DNA of 64,000 nucleotides from Chromatiaceae bacterium (GTDB taxonomy: Bacteria > Pseudomonadota > Gammaproteobacteria > Chromatiales > Chromatiaceae), in the NCBI GenBank assembly GCA_025458165.1, contig JALOTB010000010.1, forward strand, positions 1 to 64,000, in the 5' to 3' direction. The translations under genes and the position numbers were made by a program. Within the stretch, counting starts at the first letter, position 1, and each line of letters starts with the position of its first letter. Positions 10,562 through 18,742 of this stretch are shown here, piece by piece. Below the pieces are notes generated by a model. The model was given only the letters and a program-made list of their open reading frames with translations. It was not told the origin of the DNA and ran no database searches.

Positions 10562-11521
10562 GTGATCGATGAAAACCAGTGGTATGGAACCTGTGCTGTA
10601 TTCGGTTCGACCCTCCGTTCGGCCTTCCTCGGCGGAGGGCTGCTGATCGTCCTATCCGGCTGCGCCGTCACCGCCGGCATCGATGGTGTCGCGGTCGAGA
10701 CCGCGGGTGTCCAGGAGGATGTGGTCGAGGCGGCACCGCCCGCGGTGAAGCCGCGCTCGCGGGGCCCCGCCTCTTATGTCGTTCTCGGCAAACGCTACCA
10801 GGTCAAGCCGACCAGCGAGGGCTACGTTGAGCGCGGGCTCGCGTCCTGGTATGGGCCCAAGTTCCACGGCCGGCGCACCAGTAGCGGGGAGCGCTACGAC
10901 ATGCACGCGATGACGGCCGCCCACAAGACCCTGCCGCTGCCGACCTACGCTGAGGTCGTCAATCTCCAGAACGGGCGCAGTGCCGTCGTCAAGATCAACG
11001 ACCGCGGTCCCTTCAAGGACGGACGCGTGGTCGACCTCTCGTATGCCGCCGCGAAGGAGCTTGGCGTGGTGAAGCCGGGCGTTGCCATGGTGGAGGTGCG
11101 TGCGATCGACCCAGCCCCCACACCCGCCTCGTCTGAGGCGGGCCTGATAGTGGCCGCCGCCGACCCGCCACCTGCGCCGCAGCCGGCCGCGGCCGTCGCG
11201 GAAGGGCTCGTCGCCCCGGCGGCGAGTACTCCGGTGCCCTCCCCGGTGCTTTTGGCCGACGCCGACTCAGGGACCGGGGGGGCCGCGAGCGGCGTTTACC
11301 TTCAGGTCGGTGCCTTTGGGGACCGTCTCAACGCGGAGGAGCTGCGCAAGCGCTTGGTTAGGCAGCTCGCCGAGCAGGTGCACGTACGCACGGCCGACGG
11401 CAGCCGCGCGCCGCTCTACAAGGTGCATGTCGGTCCGCTCCCTTCCCGCAAGGAAGCCAGGGACGTCTCCCAGCAGCTCGCCTCGCTTGGCCTGACCGAC
11501 GCCCGCGTGGTGCAGGAGTAG
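10562..11521 (+). CDS. rlpA: Septal ring lytic transglycosylase RlpA, lipoprotein with SPOR domain
   Basis: RlpA (319 residues) is an outer-membrane lipoprotein that cleaves glycan strands lacking stem peptides, often at the septum. The GTG start at 10562 follows AGGGGGAG within a few bases. The leader contains a lipobox (LLIVLSGC, Cys at residue ~37). The double-psi beta-barrel domain follows (GLASWYGPKFHGRRTSSGE, then VVKINDRGPFKDGRVVDLS), with its catalytic His and Asp region. A Pro/Ala-rich linker leads to a C-terminal SPOR domain (VYLQVGAFGDRLNAEELRK) that binds denuded septal glycan. The order mltB-rlpA after rodA is common in gammaproteobacteria. Confidence 0.95.
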   Translation: MIDENQWYGTCAVFGSTLRSAFLGGGLLIVLSGCAVTAGIDGVAVETAGVQEDVVEAAPPAVKPRSRGPASYVVLGKRYQVKPTSEGYVERGLASWYGPKFHGRRTSSGERYDMHAMTAAHKTLPLPTYAEVVNLQNGRSAVVKINDRGPFKDGRVVDLSYAAAKELGVVKPGVAMVEVRAIDPAPTPASSEAGLIVAAADPPPAPQPAAAVAEGLVAPAASTPVPSPVLLADADSGTGGAASGVYLQVGAFGDRLNAEELRKRLVRQLAEQVHVRTADGSRAPLYKVHVGPLPSRKEARDVSQQLASLGLTDARVVQE

Positions 11522-11647
11522 GCCGTCGGCGCTCACGCGCCGATTACCCGCCAGCGCTGGGGGTCTGTTTCCTCCTCCTGGCCCGTCGCCCTGATGTTGT
11601 TCGCCCGGCGGCGGGCCATCCGCGTGGCCGCTTGGCCAATCGGACTT

Positions 11648-11675
11648 TTGACCATCCGACACTCGTGCGTATAAT
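11648..11675 (+). promoter_or_regulatory. Strong sigma70 promoter for the rpsF operon
   Basis: TTGACC (11648-11653), a 16-base spacer and a perfect TATAAT (11670-11675) lie about 80 bases before the rpsF ATG, giving a leader of roughly 70 bases. The leader could hold S6:S18 autoregulatory structure, but I did not see a convincing one. Confidence 0.8.
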
Positions 11676-11753
11676 GCGCGGCTTCCCTTCGCTGGGACCC
11701 GACTCCTTGCCTCACCGCCCGAGCGGGAGGCTATTCACCCGAGAGGAGCCTAC

Positions 11754-12158
11754 ATGCGGCATTACGAAGTCGTCTTTCTGGTGCACCCGAGCCAAAGCGA
11801 GCAGGTGCCTGCCATGGTCGAGCGCTATCGCGGTAACCTCGAGAAGCGCGGCGGCGTGATCCACCGCCTCGAGGATTGGGGGCGGCGGCAGCTCGCCTAC
11901 CCGATCAACAAGATCCATAAGGCCCACTACGTGCTCATGAACATCGAGTGCGACGACGAGGCCTTGCACGAGCTGGAGAGCGCCTTCCGCTTCAACGACG
12001 CGGTCCTGCGCAACCTCATCGTCCGGCGCGATGCGGCCGTCACCGGCCCGTCCCCAATGGTGAGATCCGGTGACGAGCGCGAGTCGTCCGACGAGGGCGA
12101 GGGCCGCGAGCGCCGTCCTCGCGGGCGGGATCGCGATCAGGACGACGAGCAGGAATAA
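11754..12158 (+). CDS. rpsF: 30S ribosomal protein S6
   Basis: S6 (134 residues) binds the central domain of 16S rRNA as a dimer with S18. It starts [20 protein letters not shown] after GAGAGGAG. The core carries [22 protein letters not shown], the conserved S6 motif. The C-terminus is a long charged tail ([20 protein letters not shown]), comparable to the acidic tails of other proteobacterial S6 proteins, which can be glutamylated. It is the first gene of rpsF-rpsR-DUF2232-rplI. Confidence 0.98.
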   Translation: MRHYEVVFLVHPSQSEQVPAMVERYRGNLEKRGGVIHRLEDWGRRQLAYPINKIHKAHYVLMNIECDDEALHELESAFRFNDAVLRNLIVRRDAAVTGPSPMVRSGDERESSDEGEGRERRPRGRDRDQDDEQE

Positions 12159-12167
12159 GAGGTTGCC

Positions 12168-12392
12168 ATGTCACGTTTCTTCCGCCGCAAGCGCTACTGC
12201 CGTTTCACCGCTGAGGGCATCACCGAGATCGACTACAAGGACCTCAATCTGCTCAAGTCCTTCGTGAGCGAGTCCGGCAAGATCGTCCCTAGCCGGATCA
12301 CCGGGACCTCGGCCAGGTACCAGCGCCAGCTCGCCCAGGCGATCAAGCGCGCCCGCTATCTCGCCCTTCTGCCTTACACCGACGGCCACTGA
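12168..12392 (+). CDS. rpsR: 30S ribosomal protein S18
   Basis: S18 (74 residues) pairs with S6 on the platform of the 30S subunit. It begins [20 protein letters not shown] and carries the conserved [20 protein letters not shown] and [20 protein letters not shown] segments. It sits 9 bases after rpsF. A single N-terminal cysteine (Cys11) is present; the CxxC pair of zinc-containing S18 forms is not. Confidence 0.98.
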   Translation: MSRFFRRKRYCRFTAEGITEIDYKDLNLLKSFVSESGKIVPSRITGTSARYQRQLAQAIKRARYLALLPYTDGH

Positions 12393-12453
12393 GCCATGCC
12401 GCTGCGCCCTCGGCGGGCGCAGCGCGCGGCCACTCCCGGCACTGGAGCAAGGG

Positions 12454-13365
12454 ATGCGGGCACTTGCCGCCTTCATCATGCGCGGCCGCTCCCAGGCGGC
12501 GCTGGTCGCGGCTACGTCCGCGGTCCTCTCCCTACTGGTGCCGCTGGCGGGGATCCTGAGCGCCGCCACCGTGGCCCTGGTGACCTTGCGCCAGGGATCG
12601 CGCGAGGGGCTGGTCGTCGGGCTGTTCGCCGGCCTGGCGAGCGGGCTCCTAGTCTATTTGGCACTCGGCAGCCCCCTGCCGGCGATTGGCCTTGCCCTCG
12701 CGCTCTGGCTCCCGGTCTGGGTCCTTGCCGCCGTGCTGCGGGTCACCCGGCGGCTCGACCTCACGCTCCAGCTTGGCGCCCTGGTCGGCCTGCTGATCCT
12801 GGTGGGCGTGCATCTGGCCACCGACGACCCCGCGGCATTCTGGATCGAGCTGCTGGAGCCGCTACGCCAGGGCCTGGTCGATGGCCAGGTGCTCGACGAG
12901 CCCGGCAGCCAGGCGATGATGGCCAGCATTGGCCGCTGGATGACTGGGGCCTTTGCGGCGGCGTTTTACTTTCAAATGCTGCTCGCCCTGCTCCTCGGGC
13001 GCTGGTGGCAAGGGCTGCTGTACAACCCGGGCGGGTTCGGTGCGGAGTACCGCGCCCTGCGCGTCCACCCGGGGCTCGGCGCGGTTGGTCTGGTCCTGCT
13101 CCTGGCGCTCGCCGTCGGGATCGGCGGCCAGTGGGCCGCTGAGATCCTGATCTTGCTGACCCCGCTCTACCTCCTGCAAGGGGTGGCGGTGGTGCACAGC
13201 CTAGTGGACAGCTACAAGCTTGCCCGCGGCTGGCTGGTCGGTTTCTACGCGCTGCTCGTCTTGGCCATGCCGCACGCGGAGATCCTGGTGGCCGGGCTCG
13301 GTATGGCGGACACGGTGATGAATGTCCGCGCGCGGGTCCGCCCGCGGGACGGGCAAGGGCAATGA
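12454..13365 (+). CDS. DUF2232-family membrane protein between rpsR and rplI
   Basis: This 303-residue polytopic protein has about eight hydrophobic helices, for example ALVAATSAVLSLLVPLAGIL, EGLVVGLFAGLASGLLVYL and GLVLLLALAVGIGG. A DUF2232 (YybS-like) membrane protein is frequently found at exactly this place in gammaproteobacteria, and the overall architecture fits. Function is unknown; a transporter-like role is only a guess. The start MRALAAFIMRGRSQAALVAA is chosen because it keeps the first helix intact. It lies 61 bases after rpsR and is probably co-transcribed with it. Confidence 0.85.
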   Translation: MRALAAFIMRGRSQAALVAATSAVLSLLVPLAGILSAATVALVTLRQGSREGLVVGLFAGLASGLLVYLALGSPLPAIGLALALWLPVWVLAAVLRVTRRLDLTLQLGALVGLLILVGVHLATDDPAAFWIELLEPLRQGLVDGQVLDEPGSQAMMASIGRWMTGAFAAAFYFQMLLALLLGRWWQGLLYNPGGFGAEYRALRVHPGLGAVGLVLLLALAVGIGGQWAAEILILLTPLYLLQGVAVVHSLVDSYKLARGWLVGFYALLVLAMPHAEILVAGLGMADTVMNVRARVRPRDGQGQ

Positions 13366-13464
13366 GCCGGAACGGTCGCCTCGGCCGGTCCCTGCGCAAT
13401 CCGCGGTCGTGGCCTGTGGTGGTGGGCCCTCCCGCGCAATTGAAACAACCATAGGGGTAATCCG

Positions 13465-13914
13465 ATGGACGTCATCCTGCTAAAGAAGGTCGGTCACCTG
13501 GGGGACCTCGGCGACAAGGTCGCCGTGCGCTCCGGCTACGGCCGCAACTACCTCATCCCACAGGGCTATGCGGTCGCCGCGACGGAGGCCAATGTGCAGG
13601 CCTTCGAAACGCGCCGCGCCGAGCTCGAGCGCGCCGAGGCCGAGTCCCTGGCGGCTGCGCAGGCGCGCCGCGAGCAGCTCGATGGGCTGACGCTGACGAT
13701 CGCCCGGAAGGCCGGGGATGAGGGGCGTCTCTTCGGCTCGGTCGGCACCGGGGACATCGCCCAGGCGGCGACTGCCAAGGGGCATGCCCTGGAGAAGCAA
13801 GAGGTCCGTCTGCCCCAGGGGTCGTTCCGCGCGGCCGGTAGCTACCAGGTCAAGGTGCACCTGCACCCCGACGTCGACGCCCAGATCAACATCGAGATCA
13901 TCCCCGAGGGTTGA
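13465..13914 (+). CDS. rplI: 50S ribosomal protein L9
   Basis: L9 (149 residues) has the N-terminal globular domain (MDVILLKKVGHLGDLGDKVA, then GYGRNYLIPQGYA), the long connecting helix rich in Glu/Arg/Ala, and the C-terminal 23S rRNA-binding domain (LFGSVGTGDIAQA). It spans the base of the L1 stalk and affects frame maintenance. Length is normal. A GGGG sequence lies 9 bases before the ATG. Confidence 0.98.
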   Translation: MDVILLKKVGHLGDLGDKVAVRSGYGRNYLIPQGYAVAATEANVQAFETRRAELERAEAESLAAAQARREQLDGLTLTIARKAGDEGRLFGSVGTGDIAQAATAKGHALEKQEVRLPQGSFRAAGSYQVKVHLHPDVDAQINIEIIPEG

Positions 13915-13922
13915 TCCCTCGG

Positions 13923-13943
13923 CCGGCCCCGTCTTGGGGCCGG
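13923..13943 (+). terminator. Possible terminator after rplI
   Basis: The 8-bp stem CCGGCCCC / GGGGCCGG with a 5-base loop begins 9 bases after the rplI stop. The downstream sequence (GCCCTCT) has only a weak T content, so it may attenuate and not fully stop transcription. Confidence 0.4.
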
Positions 13944-13983
13944 GCCCTCTCCGCAGGCGGGCGCGCCGTCCGGAATATCCGAG

Positions 13984-14012
13984 TTGTCCTGAACCCGGCG
14001 GCGTTCGACAAT
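13984..14012 (+). promoter_or_regulatory. Weak candidate promoter for dnaB
   Basis: TTGTCC and GACAAT are spaced by 17 bases, 65 bases before the dnaB ATG and downstream of the rplI hairpin. It is a consensus match only. Confidence 0.3.
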
Positions 14013-14076
14013 CGAACCGTCCGCCCGGTACGGCCGACCCCGCCGCGCGCACCCATCGCCTCGACTCCGAGGGAGC

Positions 14077-15468
14077 ATGCCAGACCCGCTTGCCCTGACC
14101 GATCGTACGGGCGCGGCGGACCCGCTCCGGGTCCCGCCGCACAATCTCCAGGCCGAGCAGGCCCTACTCGGCGGCCTGATGCTCGACAACCAGACCTGGG
14201 ACAGCGTGGCCGACAAGGTCGGGGAGGGCGACTTCTACCGGCGCGAGCATCGTCTCATCTTCGGCGCCGTGCGCCGTCTCGCCGAGACGGAGCAGCCCTT
14301 CGACGTGGTCACCCTCGCCGAGTCGCTGGAGCGTGCCGGGACGCTGGAGGACGCCGGCGGGCTGGCCTACCTCGGTGCGATCGCCCACGACACGCCAAGC
14401 GCTGCCAACGTCACCGCCTACGCGCGCATCGTGCGCGAGCACTCGGTGCTGCGCCAGCTCGTCTCAGTGGGCACCGAGATCGCCGACATCGCCTACCAGT
14501 CCGAGGGCCGCCCAGCGGCCGAGCTCCTCGACGAGGCGGAGCGGCGGGTGTTCGAGATTGCCGAGCAGGAGTCGCGCGGCGGAGGGGGCTTCCAGCCGAT
14601 CCGGGGCCTGCTCGGCAAGGCGGTCGAGCGGATCGAGCTCCTCTACCAGCGCGGCGAGCCGATCACCGGGCTGCCGTCGGGCTTCTCCGACTTCGACCTG
14701 ATGACCTCGGGGCTACAGCCCTCGGACTTGATCATCATCGCCGGCCGACCCTCGATGGGAAAGACCACCTTCGCGATGAACATCGCGGAGAACGTAGCCC
14801 TGGAGACCCGTCAGCCGGTCGCGGTCTTCAGCATGGAGATGCCGGGGGATGCGCTCGCGATGCGCATGATGTCGTCCCTCGGGCGCATCGACCAGCATCG
14901 GGTGCGCACCGGCAAGCTGGAGGACGACGAGTGGCCGCGCCTCACCTCGGCGGTGAACATGCTCGCCGCGGCGCCCATGTTCATCGACGACACCCCGGCC
15001 CTCTCGCCGACCGAGGTCCGCGCCCGGGCACGGCGGCTCAAGCGCGAGCACGGGGGGCTCGGGCTCATCGTGCTCGACTACCTCCAGCTCATGCAGGTGC
15101 CAGGCAACAATGAGAACCGGGCGACCGAGATCTCGGCCATCTCCCGCTCCTTGAAGGCGCTCGCCAAGGAGCTCGCGGTCCCGGTGGTCGCGCTCTCGCA
15201 GCTGAACCGCAATCTGGAGCAGCGCCCGAACAAGCGCCCGGTGATGTCGGACCTGCGGGAATCGGGCTCGATCGAGCAGGACGCCGACCTCGTGGTCTTC
15301 ATCTACCGCGACGAGGTGTACCACGAGGACAGCAAGGACAAGGGCATCGCCGAGATCATCATCGGCAAGCAGCGTAACGGCCCGATCGGCACGGTGCGGC
15401 TCACCTTCCTCGGCAAGTACACCAAGTTCGAGAACTTCATCTCCGACCCCTACGGCGAACGCTACTGA
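14077..15468 (+). CDS. dnaB: Replicative DNA helicase DnaB
   Basis: DnaB (463 residues) is the hexameric 5'-3' fork helicase. The N-terminal domain begins at VPPHNLQAEQALLGGLMLDN. The RecA-like C-terminal domain has Walker A GRPSMGKTT near residue 226, the FSMEMPGDALAMRM motif, and Walker B-like GLIVLDYLQLM. The SDLRESGSIEQDADLV segment, with its arginine-finger region, is intact. No intein interrupts it. Its stop overlaps the alr start (TGATG). The rplI-dnaB-alr order is typical of gammaproteobacteria. Confidence 0.99.
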   Translation: MPDPLALTDRTGAADPLRVPPHNLQAEQALLGGLMLDNQTWDSVADKVGEGDFYRREHRLIFGAVRRLAETEQPFDVVTLAESLERAGTLEDAGGLAYLGAIAHDTPSAANVTAYARIVREHSVLRQLVSVGTEIADIAYQSEGRPAAELLDEAERRVFEIAEQESRGGGGFQPIRGLLGKAVERIELLYQRGEPITGLPSGFSDFDLMTSGLQPSDLIIIAGRPSMGKTTFAMNIAENVALETRQPVAVFSMEMPGDALAMRMMSSLGRIDQHRVRTGKLEDDEWPRLTSAVNMLAAAPMFIDDTPALSPTEVRARARRLKREHGGLGLIVLDYLQLMQVPGNNENRATEISAISRSLKALAKELAVPVVALSQLNRNLEQRPNKRPVMSDLRESGSIEQDADLVVFIYRDEVYHEDSKDKGIAEIIIGKQRNGPIGTVRLTFLGKYTKFENFISDPYGERY

Positions 15469-16571
15469 TGTTCACCGGCCCGCGCGCCCTGATCGATCAC
15501 GACGCCCTGCGGGCGAACCTGGCGCTCGTGCGCCGTCACGCCCCGGCGAGCCGGATCTGGGCCGTGGTCAAGGCGGACGCCTACGGGCACGGGCTGCTGG
15601 AGGTGGCGGCGACGCTGTCGCAGGCCCATGGACTCGCCGTCGCCCGAGTGGAGGAGGGGGTCCGCCTGCGCGAGGCCGGGCTCGGATTGCCCATCCTGGT
15701 CCTGGAGGGCGCGATCTTCCCGGGCGAGGTCGAGGTCGCCGCCCGCCACCGCCTGGAGCTCGCCCTGCATCAAGAGGAGCAGGTCGCCCTGCTCGAGCAG
15801 TCGCGGGCACACCCGCCGCTGCGGGTGTGGATCAAGGTCGATACCGGGATGCACCGGCTCGGCGTCCAGCCCGAGGCGGTCCCAGCCCTGATCGATCGGC
15901 TCGCGCGCTGCTCGCGGCTGGTCGGCCCGCCGGGTCTCATGACGCACTTGGCAAACGCCGATTGCCCGGAAGACGGGCTGACCCTGCGCCAATGCGAGCG
16001 GCTGCGTGCGCTGGCCCCGCCGGGGGCCCTGCTTAGCATCGGCAACTCGGCCGGGATCCTCGCCTTTCCGGCCGCCCGCACCGACTGGGTGCGCCCTGGG
16101 ATCATGCTCTACGGGTCATCGCCCTTTGCGCGACCAACCGCCGCCGAGCTCGGGCTGCGGCCGGTGATGACGTTGCAGACTCGGCTCATCGCCATCAAGC
16201 CGCTGCGTCGCGGCGACGCCGTCGGCTACGCCGGGACCTGGGTCTGCCCCGAAGACATGGCGATCGGCGTCGCCGGCATCGGCTACGGCGACGGTTATCC
16301 GCGGCATGCCCCGAGCGGTACGCCAGTGCTCGTCGCCGGTAGGCGTGCACCACTGGTGGGGCGTGTCTCCATGGACATGATCAGCATCGATCTGCGCGGC
16401 CTGCCCGACGTCAAGCTCGGCGATCCGGTCACCCTCTGGGGAAAGGGTATTTCGGTGGACGAGATCGCCGCCTCCGCCGGGACCATCTCCTATGAGCTCC
16501 TCTGCCGTGTCACCCCCCGCGTGCGGCGCGAGCATCTCGGCGCCTTGCCTCGCGAGCGGCGGGTGTTGTGA
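15468..16571 (+). CDS. alr: Alanine racemase
   Basis: Alr (367 residues) interconverts L- and D-alanine with PLP to supply D-Ala for peptidoglycan. The PLP lysine is Lys35, in WAVVKADAYGHG. The second catalytic base, a tyrosine, lies in the GIGYGDGYPRHAPSGTPVLV segment near residue 268. The RVSMDMISID motif is also present. Its ATG overlaps the dnaB stop, and radA follows after 40 bases. Housekeeping Alr is preferred over a catabolic DadX because of the dnaB linkage. Confidence 0.97.
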   Translation: MFTGPRALIDHDALRANLALVRRHAPASRIWAVVKADAYGHGLLEVAATLSQAHGLAVARVEEGVRLREAGLGLPILVLEGAIFPGEVEVAARHRLELALHQEEQVALLEQSRAHPPLRVWIKVDTGMHRLGVQPEAVPALIDRLARCSRLVGPPGLMTHLANADCPEDGLTLRQCERLRALAPPGALLSIGNSAGILAFPAARTDWVRPGIMLYGSSPFARPTAAELGLRPVMTLQTRLIAIKPLRRGDAVGYAGTWVCPEDMAIGVAGIGYGDGYPRHAPSGTPVLVAGRRAPLVGRVSMDMISIDLRGLPDVKLGDPVTLWGKGISVDEIAASAGTISYELLCRVTPRVRREHLGALPRERRVL

Positions 16572-16611
16572 GTACGAATCCTTACCTGCTCGCGAGCGGT
16601 TAGGCCAACCT

Positions 16612-17982
16612 GTGGCCCAACGCCCGAAATCCGGCCGAAGCGCCTTCGTCTGCCTGAGCTGCGGGGCACGGCTACCGAAGTGGTCGGGGCAGTGTCCGGA
16701 GTGCGGGTCTTGGAACTGCGTGGACGAGGTCCCGGACCGGCCCGCCCCGCGCCAGCCGGGCGCGGGCTACGCGGGTGCCGCCGGGGCTTCGGGCGTGGTG
16801 GCGCTCCCCGAGGTCAGCCCCGAGGAGCGCGCGCGTGCCCCAACCGGCATCGGCGAGCTCGACCGGGTCCTGGGCGGGGGGCTGGTGCAAGGCTCGGTGG
16901 TCCTGATCGGCGGCGACCCCGGGATCGGCAAGTCGACCCTGCTGCTCCAAGCCTGCGCCAGCCTGGGGGCGCGGCAGCCCGTGCTCTATGTCACCGGCGA
17001 GGAGTCGCCGCGGCAGGTCAGCCTGCGCGCCCGCCGGCTGGGTTTGAATAGCCAAGGTGTCCGCTTGCTCGCCGAGACCGCGGTCGAGCGCATCCTCGCC
17101 GCCGCGGCGGACGAGCGCCCTGAGGTCCTGGTGATCGATTCGGTGCAGACCCTCTACACCGAGCTCCTGCAATCCGCCCCGGGGTCGGTGTCCCAGGTGC
17201 GCGAGACCGCCGCCCAACTCGTGCGCTGGGCCAAGCAGACCGACACCGCGATCTTTCTGGTCGGTCACGTGACCAAGGAGGGGGCGCTCGCCGGCCCGCG
17301 GGTCCTAGAGCACATGGTCGACACGGTACTGTACTTCGAGGGCGAGACCGGTGGGCCCTTCCGCCTGGTGCGCTCGGTCAAGAACCGCTTCGGCGCGGTG
17401 AACGAGCTCGGGGTCTTTGCGATGACCGACCACGGCCTGCGCGAGGTCAAGAACCCCTCGGCGATCTTCCTCTCCCGCCACGAGCGGCCGGTCTCCGGCA
17501 GCCTGGTGATGGTGACCCGCGAGGGGACTCGCCCACTGTTGGTCGAGGTCCAGGCCCTGGTCGATGCCAGCCCGCTGGCCAATCCGCGGCGGGTCGCGGT
17601 CGGGCTGGAGCAGAACCGGCTCGCGATGCTGCTCGCGGTGCTGCACCGTCATGGCGGGGTGGCGATGTTCGATCAAGACGTCTTCGTCAACGTCGTCGGC
17701 GGGGTGCGGGTCAGCGAGACGGCCGCCGACCTTCCGGTCCTGCTCGCGGTCCTATCCAGTTACCGCGACCGGCCCGTCGAGGGGGACCTCGCGGTCTTCG
17801 GCGAGGTGGGCCTCGCCGGGGAGATCCGCCCGGTCCCGAATGGCGCCGAGCGACTGCGCGAGGCGGCCAAGCACGGCATGCGCCGCGCCCTGGTGCCTGC
17901 CAAGAACCTGCCGAAGGGCGGCATCGAGGGGCTCGAGATCCTGACGGTGCACAGCCTACGCGAGGCGATCGATGCGCTCTAA
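16612..17982 (+). CDS. radA: DNA repair protein RadA (Sms)
   Basis: RadA (456 residues) is a RecA-related branch-migration ATPase in recombinational repair. It shows a C4 zinc finger (CLSCGARLPKWSGQCPECGS), Walker A GGDPGIGKST near residue 102, the RadA-specific KNRFG motif (VKNRFGAVNELG), and a C-terminal Lon-protease-like domain (VNVVGGVRVSETAADLPVLL). I chose the GTG at 16612 (VAQRPKSGRSAFVCLSC) because it gives the usual short leader before the zinc finger. The open frame upstream overlaps alr. The ribosome-binding site is weak. Confidence 0.96.
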   Translation: MAQRPKSGRSAFVCLSCGARLPKWSGQCPECGSWNCVDEVPDRPAPRQPGAGYAGAAGASGVVALPEVSPEERARAPTGIGELDRVLGGGLVQGSVVLIGGDPGIGKSTLLLQACASLGARQPVLYVTGEESPRQVSLRARRLGLNSQGVRLLAETAVERILAAAADERPEVLVIDSVQTLYTELLQSAPGSVSQVRETAAQLVRWAKQTDTAIFLVGHVTKEGALAGPRVLEHMVDTVLYFEGETGGPFRLVRSVKNRFGAVNELGVFAMTDHGLREVKNPSAIFLSRHERPVSGSLVMVTREGTRPLLVEVQALVDASPLANPRRVAVGLEQNRLAMLLAVLHRHGGVAMFDQDVFVNVVGGVRVSETAADLPVLLAVLSSYRDRPVEGDLAVFGEVGLAGEIRPVPNGAERLREAAKHGMRRALVPAKNLPKGGIEGLEILTVHSLREAIDAL

Positions 17983-17989
17983 GCGGTGC

Positions 17990-18643
17990 TCAGCCGGGCT
18001 CGGACGCGGTCCGTCCTGAGAAGAAGCGCAGGCGCAGCTCCCCGATCTCGATCAGGTCGTCGTCGTCGAGCGGGACCTCGGCGGTCGCGGTGATAGGGAT
18101 GCCGCCGAGGCGGACCTCGGGGCCGCCGTTGAGGCGCAGGAGGCGGTAGCGGTCGCCCTCGCGGGTGACGATGACATGCGGCACGCCGAGCCCGTCGAGA
18201 CGGGTCGCGGCCCGACGGCAGAAGACGATGTGCCCGATTCGCTGCCCGCTCTGGACCTGGAGGTAGGCCGGCAAAGGGCCCGACGCCGGCACTTCCTCGT
18301 CTTCGTCGTTGACCTCCACGGGAGCGTGCCTGGGGGCCGTCGGGGCGAGGCTGAGTCCGTCGGCGGAGTAGATGAGCTGGTGCTTGCCGATCTGGATCTG
18401 GTCGCCGTGGCTCAAGCTCGCCTGATCCACGCGCTCCGCGTTGAGTAGCAGCGGAAAGCCCGGGTCCAGCGCCAGCAGCAGGTACCCCGGGCCGGAGGGG
18501 ACCAGCTCCGCGTGGCGCGGCGCCACCGCCAGGCTCTCGATGGGGATGGCGCAGTCTGGGTCGCGACCGATGATGAACGGTCCCTCCCCGAGGTGGTGGA
18601 CCGATAGCAGGCGGCCCTTGAAGGAGAGCGTGAGCTTGGCCAT
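17990..18643 (-). CDS. Tandem FHA-domain protein
   Basis: This 217-residue protein starts MAKLTLSFKGRLLSVHHLGE, typical of small proteobacterial FHA proteins. Residues ~20-90 form an FHA domain (PFIIGRDPDCAIPIESLAVA then PRHAELVPSG). Residues ~125-205 form a second, more divergent one ending IEIGELRLRFFSG. FHA domains bind phosphothreonine, but the usual Ser-Arg-x-His in the first domain is Ala-Pro-Arg-His, so binding may be altered. No kinase or secretion gene is nearby. It converges on radA with only 7 bases between the two stops. The open frame extends upstream, but the ATG at 18643 gives the family start. Confidence 0.82.
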   Translation of the reverse strand: MAKLTLSFKGRLLSVHHLGEGPFIIGRDPDCAIPIESLAVAPRHAELVPSGPGYLLLALDPGFPLLLNAERVDQASLSHGDQIQIGKHQLIYSADGLSLAPTAPRHAPVEVNDEDEEVPASGPLPAYLQVQSGQRIGHIVFCRRAATRLDGLGVPHVIVTREGDRYRLLRLNGGPEVRLGGIPITATAEVPLDDDDLIEIGELRLRFFSGRTASEPG

Positions 18644-18742
18644 GGCGGCGGGGCCGTCGCGTGCCCGATCGGTTGCCGTGTCTCGGGGCCGAGGTGGGCC
18701 AATGCTAGCAACTCCCGCCGGCAAAGCGAATGGACGGTCGAC

